From DUPQ01 sp964563155 (GTDB taxonomy: Bacteria > Bacillota > Clostridia > DUPQ01): DNA of 64,000 nucleotides. The stretch is taken from positions 122,352 through 186,351 of the forward strand of contig CAZLVL010000001.1 in NCBI GenBank assembly GCA_964563155.1, read 5' to 3'. The notes beneath the pieces were generated by a model. It worked only from the letters and a program-made list of their open reading frames with translations. It searched no databases and was not told the DNA's origin. This document shows, piece by piece, positions 24,304-33,410 of the stretch. The translations under genes and the position numbers were made by a program. Position 1 is the stretch's first letter; each line of letters opens with the position of its first letter.

Positions 24304-25082
24304 TACACAAAACTCCTAATTAATAAAAGCATTCTTTCAAACATAAACTCAAAATACTGGTCTAGCAACTCAAATAGGGGAGCTACTAAAAAAATTAATA
24401 AAATCATGGATACAGCTATTTTTACTGGTATCCCTATAACAAAAACATTCATTTGAGGTACAAATTTAATAATTACTCCTAAAACAAATTGAGTAATCAG
24501 GGTTAGTAAAAGTAAGGGCAATATTATCTTTACGGCATAAGCATAGGTAAAGGAAAAGGAATTTATGAATATCTCATAAAAGATACCTGAGACTTCTGTC
24601 CCTTGTATTGGAATGGTGTCAAACATGGAATAAAGAAGAAATATAAGTTTTGTTGCTCCTTTAGTGGATAAAAAAACAAAAAGCCCAATGGTGTAAAAGA
24701 GATTTCCAGTTAAAGGAACCTGCATTTGCATTTGAGCATCATATAATCCTCCAACATTAAAACCCATATTCATGTCTGCTAGTTGACCTGCTGCATAAAA
24801 AACTGAAAAGAACATAAAGCTTAGAAAACTAACCGACATACCTATAAGTGCCTCTTTGGCTAAAAGAGCAATATAAAGACCTGAATTCAAATTAGAGATT
24901 TGAGGAATCTGGGGCATATTCAAAATTATACTTATCCCTAAAATAAGGCTTAGACCAATTTTTGTAGTGTTAGGTATACCTTTTCTTCCAAAGATTGGAG
25001 ATACTAGAACAAAGGATGAAATCCTAGCTAATATCAATAAAAATATATCAATATTACTGTAAATTAGAGAAAAACTACTCAT
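24303..25082 (-). CDS. fliR: Flagellar export gate protein FliR
   Basis: FliR forms the export gate with FliP and FliQ. The 259-residue protein has about six hydrophobic segments and the family marks SPIFGRKGIPNTTKIGLSL near residue 30 and GFNVGGLYDAQMQMQVPLTG near residue 105. Overlaps of one base with flhB and four with fliQ place it mid-operon. No fused flhB domain, as occurs in some clostridia, is present. Confidence 0.92.
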   Translation of the reverse strand: MSSFSLIYSNIDIFLLILARISSFVLVSPIFGRKGIPNTTKIGLSLILGISIILNMPQIPQISNLNSGLYIALLAKEALIGMSVSFLSFMFFSVFYAAGQLADMNMGFNVGGLYDAQMQMQVPLTGNLFYTIGLFVFLSTKGATKLIFLLYSMFDTIPIQGTEVSGIFYEIFINSFSFTYAYAVKIILPLLLLTLITQFVLGVIIKFVPQMNVFVIGIPVKIAVSMILLIFLVAPLFELLDQYFEFMFERMLLLIRSFV

Positions 25083-25348
25083 TTAATTATTGAGATAATT
25101 TTACCAAACAAGTCTGTTGTAAACTCGGTCATTTGAACTAACATCCATGAACCTAAAAGTACCAAGGCTAAAAAGACAATTAGTATTTTAGGAACTAAAA
25201 CCATGTTTTGCTCATTAATCTGGGTTGCTGCTTGGAAAACAGCAATAATAATTCCCACCAGCATAGCCACTAACATAATGGGAAAGCTGACCTTTAGCAC
25301 CACCATTAGAGCATCTTTTATTAAATTTACTACAATTGCTTGATCCAT
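25079..25348 (-). CDS. fliQ: Flagellar export gate protein FliQ
   Basis: An 89-residue protein with two membrane helices, matching FliQ exactly in size. The family motif is in PIMLVAMLVGIIIAVFQAAT, followed by QINEQNMVLVPKILIVF. It lies between fliP and fliR with a 19-base gap from fliP and an ATGA overlap with fliR. Confidence 0.93.
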   Translation of the reverse strand: MDQAIVVNLIKDALMVVLKVSFPIMLVAMLVGIIIAVFQAATQINEQNMVLVPKILIVFLALVLLGSWMLVQMTEFTTDLFGKIISIIK

Positions 25349-25367
25349 TCTTTTTCCTTTCTATATG

Positions 25368-26129
25368 CTACATAAAACTACTTATTAAGGTCTTGATTAC
25401 CAATTCCCAACCATTTACTAGGACAAATAAAAGAATTTTAAAGGGTAGAGATATCATAGAAGGAGGTAACATCATCATACCCATGGACATAAGGATTGAA
25501 GATACCACCATATCTACCATAATAAAAGGAAGATATATTAAAAATCCAATCTTAAAGGCTATGGTAATCTCCCCAATAATAAAGGCAGGAATTACAACAG
25601 CTAAGGGCAAATCTTCTAGCTTATCTGGAATCTCTTCAATGCCAGAAAGGGATAAAAACATATTTATACTTTCTGGATTTGATTGGGCTTGTTTAAACAT
25701 AAATTCTTTTAAAGGGCCTTCAGAAGCCTCCATTGCTTGGATAATGCTTATCTCCTCTTTTATATAAGGGTCATAAGCTTGCTCTTTAATCACTCCTAGG
25801 GTTGGAGACATAATAAAGAGTGTCAATATTAAAGATATTCCTATTAAAACTTGATTGGGAGGCATTTGTTGGGTTCCCATTGCATTTCTTGTAAAAGAAA
25901 GCACTATTAGGATTCTTGTATAAGAGGTCATCAACAACAAAATTGTAGGCAGAAGGGTAAGAACTAGCAGAACAATAACTACAGGTATTACATCTGAAAA
26001 CCCAGATAAAACGTCTATTCCTTCTTCTAAAATTTGTCCAATCTCCTCTTCAGGCTCTGCTAAAATTTTATAGGGCATTAGCAAAGAGATAACAAGCATT
26101 AGAAAGGCCCCTACCCTAATTTTTCTCAT
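25368..26129 (-). CDS. fliP: Flagellar export gate protein FliP
   Basis: FliP is the core of the export gate. A cleavable signal peptide is visible (about residues 1-24, ending ILA). Conserved segments include TLLPTILLLMTSYTRILIVL, RNAMGTQQMPPNQVLIGISL, and the C-terminal MVVSSILMSMGMMMLPPSMISLPFKILLFVLVNGW region. At 253 residues it is full length. It follows fliO by 15 bases. Confidence 0.95.
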   Translation of the reverse strand: MRKIRVGAFLMLVISLLMPYKILAEPEEEIGQILEEGIDVLSGFSDVIPVVIVLLVLTLLPTILLLMTSYTRILIVLSFTRNAMGTQQMPPNQVLIGISLILTLFIMSPTLGVIKEQAYDPYIKEEISIIQAMEASEGPLKEFMFKQAQSNPESINMFLSLSGIEEIPDKLEDLPLAVVIPAFIIGEITIAFKIGFLIYLPFIMVDMVVSSILMSMGMMMLPPSMISLPFKILLFVLVNGWELVIKTLISSFM

Positions 26130-26144
26130 ACAAATCTCGCTTCA

Positions 26145-26480
26145 TTATTTAGATTTTTGTGTCATTTGGGAAAAAATATCCTTAAAGCCACTCTCTTGGA
26201 TTTCCTTTGGAAATTGGACCAATTCATCTTTGTTTATCTTGGCAAGCAAATTCATAGAAGAAGAGGTTACTCCGATTAAAAAAACATCCTCTCCTACTTG
26301 AATCATCTCTATATGTTTGTCTTGCGCAATGACAACGCGGTCAATGTTTTTGGCATACCTGCTCACAGAAAGACTAGAAGTCTTTCGTGACCATCTTCTT
26401 AAAATCCAATAAAACCCATAAAGTATGGCAATAAATAAGATGAGACCAAAAACAAGGGTTAGGACATCTTTTACTTCCAT
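26145..26480 (-). CDS. fliO: Flagellar biosynthetic protein FliO
   Basis: FliO is a small membrane scaffold that helps assemble FliP. The 111-residue protein has one N-terminal membrane helix (about residues 8-27), a basic segment, and a C-terminal beta domain containing DRVVIAQDKHIEMIQVGEDVFLIGVTSSS, typical of FliO. GAGGTGG precedes the ATG. It is the first gene of the minus-strand arm and has a good promoter 20-50 bases upstream. In related genomes it directly follows cheY. Confidence 0.88.
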   Translation of the reverse strand: MEVKDVLTLVFGLILFIAILYGFYWILRRWSRKTSSLSVSRYAKNIDRVVIAQDKHIEMIQVGEDVFLIGVTSSSMNLLAKINKDELVQFPKEIQESGFKDIFSQMTQKSK

Positions 26481-26501
26481 CTGCCACCTCTGATGCGTAT
26501 A

Positions 26502-26530
26502 AATATACTATACAGGGGCTAGTTTATCAA
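26502..26530 (-). promoter_or_regulatory. Sigma-A-type promoter for the fliO-fliA operon
   Basis: Minus-strand TTGATA (26525-26530), a 17-base spacer, TATATT (26502-26507). One mismatch in each hexamer from TTGACA/TATAAT with ideal spacing. A start near 26495 would give a short leader carrying the fliO ribosome-binding site. In a canonical operon fliO would not need its own promoter, so this may be what allows the separated arm to be expressed. Confidence 0.62.
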
Positions 26531-26574
26531 TGTCTTTACCAATTTATTCTTGATTTTTCAAAGAAATTTGCATT

Positions 26575-28845
26575 TTATTTCAAGTTTTTAATAATCTTCA
26601 TCCAATCCAGTAAAAGCTCTTTTTCAAATGATGGAAAACCTGCTATATAGTGATTTTCAAAAGTCTCTTTTTGATTAGACCATTTAAGGATATAGAGGCT
26701 TTTTTGACCTGGAATTTCAAAAAATTCATTAACAACCTTTGTCTCTCCCTTTTCTATATACCATCTTCCTTCTACTAAAGGATCAGCTTTTCCATATTCT
26801 TCTATCTTGTAGTTAACCTCATAATTCTCATTGGTATCATTAGCCAAATAGACCTTTCTATACCAACCATTTGCTTCATCAATCATAAGACATAAGGGAT
26901 TTTGTGATCTTCTGATAACATCAAAGGCTAGTTTTTTCTCAAAGTAATAATCTACTACAGCATCTGATATTTGAGGCCAGCCATCCAAGAGGTTCCACCA
27001 TAAAATTCCAGTCATATCCCACTTTTTAATTCTTGTTCTTTCTATAAAGAATTTAAAGGCTTCAGCTTGAGACATTTGAGATAATTTATAAAAGGTATCC
27101 AAATCATCAGGCATATCCCCAGCCAAAATTCTAACTTGATTTATCATTAAGGTATTTCTCCACCCTAGAACATCTTCAATAAGGTAGTCCTCTGTACTGT
27201 GGTGGGCCCAGGCTTTGCTTACATTGATTGGCCACATTTCATCCTTAGCAATAAATTTTTCTATAGTTTTAGGGCTAGGACAACCATGATAACCTATTTC
27301 CCCAATAAACTTTGCACTGACATGTTTATAAAAATCATCCTTAAAGTAGGCCCTTGGTCCCCAAATATGTTGCTCAGGAACATTAAAGGGTCCAAAGCCT
27401 TCAGGAATTTCTGGTGAAGATTTCAGATAATACCTAAAAGGGTCATGCTGCTGAACAGCCTTTTCTAAGACATCTCTTGAAATCCTGTTGTGCTTACTCT
27501 TGTATTCTGGATACCAATACTCTGCTGACATAGCATCGATTTCATTATCTCCACACCATAGGACTAAACTAGCGTGGTTTCTAAACTTCTTTATAACCTT
27601 TTCAGCTTCTGTGCTAACTATTTCATAAAATTCTTCTGTTTGTGGATAATTAGAATTTCCAAAGGAAAAATCCTGCCAGACCATAATACCTAACTTATCA
27701 CATTCATCAAAAAAGGAGCTTTCAGGGTATACAGATCCTCCCCAGCATCTAATCATGTTGCAATTACTTTCTTTTGCCAGCTCAACAAATCTTTTTTCTC
27801 TTAAATGGTCCTTGCTATGCAAGATATCTAGGGCTACATGATTGGTTCCATATATGAAAATAGGTCTTTCATTTACATACATCTTAAATTCTTGCTTATC
27901 TTTTTCATAAGACTTTTCTAACCTAAAGGTTCTCAACCCTATAATATCAGTTCTAGAATCTACCACCTTGTTTTCATGTAATAGTTCCATGGTTACTGTG
28001 TAAAGGTTTTGTTCCCCGTATCCTGTAGGCCACCAAAGTTTAGGTTTATCTATTAAAAATCCATCATTTCCACTTACAAACCATACAGGACAAGTGTGTT
28101 CAAAAGTAGAGTCTTTGCAAACTCCTCTTACTCTTAAGGAAAAGTCCTTTAGGTCTAAATCTGTTTCAAACCTGTAAGCAAAACGCATACGGATCTTATC
28201 CAAAGAAAATGTAGGGGTTGAATAGTAGGCTTGAGTAATTCTAGTCTTTTTTAAGGCTTTTATCTCTACACTCTTCCAAAGTCCAGCAGACACAAGACGG
28301 GGAAAAATATCCCAACCCATCATGTGAGGAGCTTTTCGGATGTAGGGAAGCTCAGAACAGTGCCTAGCCCCTCTCATCCAAACAGAATATTCCTTTTCTT
28401 TTATATAGTTCATGGTAGAGTATATTCTTACAGATAAGAAATATGTTTTTCCTGCTTCAACATAAGAACTTATATCAAACTCTTGCTCCACCAACATATT
28501 TTCACTATGGCCTATTAAAGTATCATCTAAATAGATATCAGCTATAGTATCAATACCATGAAAAATAAGAAGTAACTTATCTCCTTTAAGGCTTGGATCT
28601 AGGGTAAATTCTCTTGTGTACCACCACTGATAATACTCATACTTGGCAAAATTCATGGAGTTAGTACCAAAATATGGGTCTTCTTCTAGTTTTGCTTCTA
28701 CCAAATCAATCTCTACATTTCCTGGAACCTGTGCAGGAATTTTTGTATAAGAACTTTTTTCTAACATAGAAGGCACACTCACGTGAGCCTTTTTTTCTTG
28801 CTCGAAATATAAGGTCCATTGGCCATCAAGTATCATTTTTTCCAT
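26575..28845 (-). CDS. Glycoside hydrolase family 2 protein, beta-mannosidase-like
   Basis: GH2 enzymes of this type remove terminal beta-mannose from mannan-derived oligosaccharides. The N-terminal sugar-binding domain contains LDGQWTLYFEQ and PGNVEIDLVEAKLEEDPYFG; the catalytic barrel has the acid/base Glu435 in LWCGDNEID and the nucleophile Glu516 in FIGEIGYHG, and a conserved GGSVYPESSFFDECDKLGIM block. No signal peptide, so it acts in the cytoplasm on imported sugar. The start at 28845 has AAAGGG nine bases upstream; the gene overlaps the NUDIX gene by 20 bases. It could act on another beta-linked sugar; mannosidase is the best fit to the NE motif context. Confidence 0.82.
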   Translation of the reverse strand: MEKMILDGQWTLYFEQEKKAHVSVPSMLEKSSYTKIPAQVPGNVEIDLVEAKLEEDPYFGTNSMNFAKYEYYQWWYTREFTLDPSLKGDKLLLIFHGIDTIADIYLDDTLIGHSENMLVEQEFDISSYVEAGKTYFLSVRIYSTMNYIKEKEYSVWMRGARHCSELPYIRKAPHMMGWDIFPRLVSAGLWKSVEIKALKKTRITQAYYSTPTFSLDKIRMRFAYRFETDLDLKDFSLRVRGVCKDSTFEHTCPVWFVSGNDGFLIDKPKLWWPTGYGEQNLYTVTMELLHENKVVDSRTDIIGLRTFRLEKSYEKDKQEFKMYVNERPIFIYGTNHVALDILHSKDHLREKRFVELAKESNCNMIRCWGGSVYPESSFFDECDKLGIMVWQDFSFGNSNYPQTEEFYEIVSTEAEKVIKKFRNHASLVLWCGDNEIDAMSAEYWYPEYKSKHNRISRDVLEKAVQQHDPFRYYLKSSPEIPEGFGPFNVPEQHIWGPRAYFKDDFYKHVSAKFIGEIGYHGCPSPKTIEKFIAKDEMWPINVSKAWAHHSTEDYLIEDVLGWRNTLMINQVRILAGDMPDDLDTFYKLSQMSQAEAFKFFIERTRIKKWDMTGILWWNLLDGWPQISDAVVDYYFEKKLAFDVIRRSQNPLCLMIDEANGWYRKVYLANDTNENYEVNYKIEEYGKADPLVEGRWYIEKGETKVVNEFFEIPGQKSLYILKWSNQKETFENHYIAGFPSFEKELLLDWMKIIKNLK

Positions 28846-29359
28846 ATTTATTAACCCTTTTTGCATATTCTAATATATCTTTATCTCTTTTTAGCATAAA
28901 CAAAAATGTGTAATCATCACACTGAGATAAAGAGGTTTCCATCTTTTCAATTGCTGTTTCTAAATCATACCATTTCAAAGAAAATCCTAATTGGGTTTCT
29001 GCTCTTGTCAATTTTGAGTTTTTTCTTTGCCCCTTTTTAACTGCACAAAAACAATAGGATATGTGCAAAAAGTCATTTTTTGATTTGTGTTCCTCCACCA
29101 CTCCTAAAAAAGTTATTATCTTACAAGCGTATCCTGTCTCTTCTCTTATCTCTCTTAAGAAGGCTTCTTCTTTGGATTCCCCTTCTTCGATTCCCCCTCC
29201 TGGCAACTTGTATAAGCCTGTTTGAGACATATGCATAAGGGCAACCTTACCTTTTTCATCAAAAAGTATTCCCCTTGCTCCGTATCTGCTAATACGGGAT
29301 ACAAACTTTTCTTCCCCTTTATTAAGAATTTGATAATCGGTTATTCTATGACTTAGCAC
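28826..29359 (-). CDS. NUDIX hydrolase
   Basis: A complete NUDIX box is visible at about residues 52-74: GGGIEEGESKEEAFLREIREETGY matches G-x5-E-x7-REU-x-EE-x-GU. NUDIX enzymes cleave nucleoside diphosphates linked to another group; the substrate cannot be predicted here. At 177 residues there is a roughly 30-residue N-terminal strand and no additional domain. The start codon is GTG with GAGGG just upstream. It is translationally coupled to the GH2 gene by a 20-base overlap, an unusual pairing that could hint at a nucleotide-sugar or sugar-phosphate role, but that is speculation. Confidence 0.85.
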   Translation of the reverse strand: MLSHRITDYQILNKGEEKFVSRISRYGARGILFDEKGKVALMHMSQTGLYKLPGGGIEEGESKEEAFLREIREETGYACKIITFLGVVEEHKSKNDFLHISYCFCAVKKGQRKNSKLTRAETQLGFSLKWYDLETAIEKMETSLSQCDDYTFLFMLKRDKDILEYAKRVNKYGKNDT

Positions 29360-29419
29360 GCTACCCTCACTGACATTAAGCCTGGAATTTTTCTAATGAT
29401 ATTTCATATTATAACACAT

Positions 29420-29446
29420 AAAAAAAGCGGCTGTTCTTCAACAACC
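29420..29446 (-). terminator. Rho-independent terminator after PFOR gene
   Basis: In the minus direction: GGTTGTT, loop GAAG, AACAGCC, then GC and seven T residues (29420-29426). One internal mismatch in the stem. It lies 27 bases past the PFOR stop and precedes the NUDIX gene. Confidence 0.82.
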
Positions 29447-29473
29447 ACTTGATTTTTAGATTATTTAGAGCTC

Positions 29474-32400
29474 TTAGTCATTTCTTGCAAGTCTCTTATA
29501 GGTTTCATACCTGTCTTTAGCATCTCTTGCAGATTTTTGATATAACTCTTCAGCTAATTCTGGGAAGGTAACCTTTAGTGATGTATATCTGGTTTCTCCT
29601 TTTAGGAATTCGATATAATCTTCTGTAGGTTCTTTAGAATCTAGAACGAAAGGATTCTTTCCTTCATCAGCAAGCATTGGGTTGTATCTGTATAGGTGCC
29701 AGTAACCAGCTTGAACTGCTTTTTTCTCTTGAAGTTGAGCTGTGCCCATTCCAGTTCTTATACCATGATTGATACAAGGTGAATAAGCAATAATCAAAGA
29801 AGGTCCATCATATGCTTCTGCTTCTTTAACCGCTCTTACAAATTGATTTTGGTCTGCTCCCATAGCAACTTGTGCTACATAGACATATCCATATGACATA
29901 GCCATTAAGCCCAAATCTTTTTTCTTTACCTTTTTACCAGCTGCAGCAAATTTTGCAACAGAGGCAGTAGGTGTAGCCTTACTAGCTTGACCTCCAGTAT
30001 TTGAGTAAACTTCAGTGTCATAAACAATAACGTTTACATCTTCACCAGATGCTAGAACGTGGTCAAGACCACCATAACCAATATCATAAGCCCAGCCGTC
30101 ACCACCAGAGATCCATTGAGAAATCTTAATGAAGTAGTCTTTCTTTTCAATAAGTTCATCTACAATTGGACTGCTCTTGCAGGTTTTAAGAGCTTCATAA
30201 AGGGCATCACTGATTTGTCTAGTGTTTTCCCCATCATTTTTATTATCTAACCAGTTTTGTGCAGCTTCTTTTACAGAATCAGCAACATCTGTTTCTAAAA
30301 GTTCAACCAAAAGGTCTTCTACTCTTTCACGAAGGTGTCTGGTTCCAATATACATTCCGTATCCAAACTCAGCATTGTCTTCAAATAGAGAGTTTGCCCA
30401 AGCAGGTCCAAAACCATTTACATCTTTACAATATGGAGTAGCAGGTGCAGAACCGCCCCAAATTGAACTACATCCAGTTGCATTGGCTATTAGCATACGG
30501 TCTCCAAACAATTGGGTAATAAGTTTGATATATGGGGTTTCTCCACATCCAGGACATGCTCCTGAGAATTCCATATATGGAGTGTGGAATTGGCTACCCT
30601 TAACCGTAAACTTACTAAAGCTTGTATCCTTTTGTGTTAGGGTTGTAGAATATTTCCAGTTAGGAGCTTGTTTTAGTTGAGTATCAATTGGCTTCATTAC
30701 TAAGGATTTTTCTTTAGAAGGACAAACCTGAGCACAGTTTCCACATCCAGCACAATCATAGGGAGAAACTTGTATTCTAAAGGTCAATTCATCTAAGCCC
30801 TTACCAACAGCCTTTTTAGATTCAAAGGTTTCAGGTGCATTTTCTCTTTCAGATTCATCCAATAGGAAAGGACGAATTGCTGCGTGAGGACATACATAAG
30901 AACATTGGTTACATTGGATACAATTATCCATAATCCATTCAGGAACCTCAATTGCAATACCTCTTTTTTCGTATCTTGCTGTTCCTTGCTCCCAAGTACC
31001 ATCTTCAATTCCTACGAAAGTAGAAACAGGTAGTTGGTCTCCTTTTTGAGCATTCATAACATCCACAACATTCTTAATGAAGTCAGGACGGTCCTTATCT
31101 TCAACCTCTGTATCTACAGCATTTTTCCAAGATTCAGGAACCTTAACTTCTATTAAGTTTTCAATTCCTTGGTCTACTGCAGCATGGTTCATAGAAACTA
31201 CTTTTTCACCCTTTGAACCATAGGACTTAACTACTGCATCTTTCATATACTTAACAGCATCTTCAATAGGAATAATTCGTGAAATCTTGAAGAAGGCTGC
31301 CATTAAAATCATGTTTATTCTTCCGCCTAGGCCTAAGTCATGAGCTATCTTAACTGCATCAATGGTGTAGAATTTAACATCATTTTCAGCTAAATATCTC
31401 TTTAGGTGTCCTGGTAGATGAGTTTCCATCTCTTCTAGTGTCCAACCACAGTTAAGCAAGAAGGTTCCACCTTTTTTAATATCAGAAACCATATCATACT
31501 TATCTACATAGCTAGGATTGTGGCAGGCCACAAAGTCAGCATCAGAAACTAAATAAGTGGATTTAATAGGATCTTTTCCAAATCTCAAGTGAGATACGGT
31601 TATACCACCAGACTTTTTAGAGTCATAAGAGAAGTAAGCTTGTGCATACATGTCTGTGTTGTCTCCAATAATCTTGATAGCATTTTGGTTAGCTCCTACT
31701 GTTCCGTCAGAACCTAGACCCCAGAACTTACAGCTTACTGTACTAGCTGGTGTTGTATTTATATTTTCCTTAAGTGGTAAAGATAAATAGGTTACATCAT
31801 CATTGATACCAATAGTAAAGTTATTCTTAGGTTCATTTAATGCAAGATTGTCAAACACTGCTACGATTTGTGCAGGAACTGTATCCTTAGAACCAAGCCC
31901 ATATCTTCCCCCAACAATGATAGGTGCATTTTTATCTCCCTTGTAGGCTGTAACAACATCTAAGTATAGGGGTTCACCAGTTGCACCAGGCTCTTTAGCT
32001 CTATCTAGTACAGCAATTCTTTCAACAGTTTTAGGAAGAGCATCTAGAAAATGTTTAATTGAGAAAGGTCTATAAAGTCTAACCTTTAAAAGTCCAACCT
32101 TTTCTCCTTTTTCTAATAAGTGATCTATAACTTCTTCTGTTGTATCAGTAACACTACCCATAGCAATAATAACCTTAGTAGCATCTTCGGCTCCATAGTA
32201 ATCAAAGAGGTTATATGTTCTTCCTGTTATTTTTGAGATTTCCTTCATATAGTCTTCTACGATTTTAGGAACTGCATCATAAAATCTATTGGAAGACTCT
32301 TTTGCTTGGAAGAAAACATCAGGATTTTGAGCTGTTCCTCTTAGAACTGGACGACTTGGACTTAAAGCTCTATCTCTAAATTCTTTTATAGCTTCTCTGT

Positions 32401-32986
32401 CAACAAGTTTTTCCAAATCAGCATAATCTATTGTTTCTATTTTTTGTATTTCGTGACTGGTTCTAAAACCATCAAAGAAATGAACAAAAGGAACTCTGCT
32501 CTTTAAGGTAGCTAAATGTGCTACACCAGCTAAGTCCATAACTTCTTGTACGCTTCCAGAAGCCAACATTGCAAAACCTGTTTGTCTTGCAGAATAAATA
32601 TCTGAATGGTCTCCAAATATGGAAAGGGCATGACCAGCAATTGCTCTAGCACTTACATGGAATACGGTTGGTAAAAGTTCTCCCGCTATTTTGTACATGT
32701 TTGGTAACATAAGCAACAAGCCCTGAGAAGCTGTATATGTTGTTGTTAATGCGCCAGCTTGTAAAGATCCGTGAACGGTGCCTGCAGCACCAGCCTCAGA
32801 TTGAAGCTCAACTACTCTAACTTCCTGGCCAAACATATTCTTCTTACCATGAGCCGCCCACTCATCTACATTTTCAGCCATTGGCGAAGAGGGGGTTATT
32901 GGATAAATTGCAGCAACATCTGTGAAGGCATAAGAAATATAAGACGCAGCTGTGTTTCCATCCATCGTTTTTAGATTTTTACCCAT
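29474..32986 (-). CDS. nifJ: Pyruvate:ferredoxin (flavodoxin) oxidoreductase
   Basis: PFOR converts pyruvate and CoA to acetyl-CoA and CO2, reducing ferredoxin; it is the central carbon step of anaerobes. The single 1170-residue chain has all domains in the normal order: pyruvate-binding N-terminus with YPITPSSPMAE, a CoA-binding domain, two 4Fe-4S motifs near residues 690-760 (CIQCNQCSYVCPHAAIRP and CAGCGNCAQVCPS), a proximal cluster (ACPGCGETPY, NATGCSS) and the thiamine diphosphate site (GDGWAYDIGYGG). AAAGGAG precedes the ATG. It is monocistronic, with a terminator after it and a 424-base region before it. Confidence 0.97.
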   Translation of the reverse strand: MGKNLKTMDGNTAASYISYAFTDVAAIYPITPSSPMAENVDEWAAHGKKNMFGQEVRVVELQSEAGAAGTVHGSLQAGALTTTYTASQGLLLMLPNMYKIAGELLPTVFHVSARAIAGHALSIFGDHSDIYSARQTGFAMLASGSVQEVMDLAGVAHLATLKSRVPFVHFFDGFRTSHEIQKIETIDYADLEKLVDREAIKEFRDRALSPSRPVLRGTAQNPDVFFQAKESSNRFYDAVPKIVEDYMKEISKITGRTYNLFDYYGAEDATKVIIAMGSVTDTTEEVIDHLLEKGEKVGLLKVRLYRPFSIKHFLDALPKTVERIAVLDRAKEPGATGEPLYLDVVTAYKGDKNAPIIVGGRYGLGSKDTVPAQIVAVFDNLALNEPKNNFTIGINDDVTYLSLPLKENINTTPASTVSCKFWGLGSDGTVGANQNAIKIIGDNTDMYAQAYFSYDSKKSGGITVSHLRFGKDPIKSTYLVSDADFVACHNPSYVDKYDMVSDIKKGGTFLLNCGWTLEEMETHLPGHLKRYLAENDVKFYTIDAVKIAHDLGLGGRINMILMAAFFKISRIIPIEDAVKYMKDAVVKSYGSKGEKVVSMNHAAVDQGIENLIEVKVPESWKNAVDTEVEDKDRPDFIKNVVDVMNAQKGDQLPVSTFVGIEDGTWEQGTARYEKRGIAIEVPEWIMDNCIQCNQCSYVCPHAAIRPFLLDESERENAPETFESKKAVGKGLDELTFRIQVSPYDCAGCGNCAQVCPSKEKSLVMKPIDTQLKQAPNWKYSTTLTQKDTSFSKFTVKGSQFHTPYMEFSGACPGCGETPYIKLITQLFGDRMLIANATGCSSIWGGSAPATPYCKDVNGFGPAWANSLFEDNAEFGYGMYIGTRHLRERVEDLLVELLETDVADSVKEAAQNWLDNKNDGENTRQISDALYEALKTCKSSPIVDELIEKKDYFIKISQWISGGDGWAYDIGYGGLDHVLASGEDVNVIVYDTEVYSNTGGQASKATPTASVAKFAAAGKKVKKKDLGLMAMSYGYVYVAQVAMGADQNQFVRAVKEAEAYDGPSLIIAYSPCINHGIRTGMGTAQLQEKKAVQAGYWHLYRYNPMLADEGKNPFVLDSKEPTEDYIEFLKGETRYTSLKVTFPELAEELYQKSARDAKDRYETYKRLARND

Positions 32987-33410
32987 TTTTTTCTCCTTTA
33001 TATTGAATATTAATAATCACACAATTACCAACTGTTATTGTAGCATATGTGTAAAGCATTTAAAATAGTTGAATGGCCGGAGATTTTAGGGATATTTGAG
33101 TTTATTTGCCACTTTTACGAAAGTTTTAGCAAATGCTGGTTAATAATACTTAATCTCATTTAAAAATCCCTATAACTAGCAAATATATTCCTTTTTTCTC
33201 TTTCTCTTTTTTTTATTTCCTACTTCTTTTCCCTTCATTCCTTTTATATCCTCATTTTTATTATTTATCTTTTAACTTTTTAAATTGCTTAGCAAAGAAA
33301 AGTAAAATAAAATGGTGATAAGTAAAGTGTGTTAAAATCACTGTTTAATACTCCTTAACAAGATTGTGATATAATTACCAAGTAACCAAAAAATTAATGC
33401 AGGTGAAGTT
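32987..33410. other. Divergent intergenic region between PFOR and the GDPD-like gene
   Basis: No gene was found in these 424 bases. On the minus strand TTTAAA, 16 bases, TACAAT around 33045-33070 is a possible PFOR promoter of low quality. An AGGGAT / ATCCCT pair and an ATTTGC / GCAAAT pair (33105-33170) could form weak structures. Positions about 33185-33290 are a strongly pyrimidine-rich tract on the plus strand. A good extended -10 for the rightward gene lies at 33367-33375. Confidence 0.5.
33367..33375 (+). promoter_or_regulatory. Extended -10 promoter for the GDPD-like operon
   Basis: TG-A-TATAAT (33367-33375) is a perfect extended -10 element about 36 bases before the start codon. No -35 hexamer close to TTGACA is found at 17 bases, which extended -10 promoters tolerate. 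Confidence 0.5.

Noticed and set aside
30222..30680. 152-aa plus-strand frame inside the PFOR gene
   Set aside because: It is opposite conserved PFOR domains on the other strand and matches no family.
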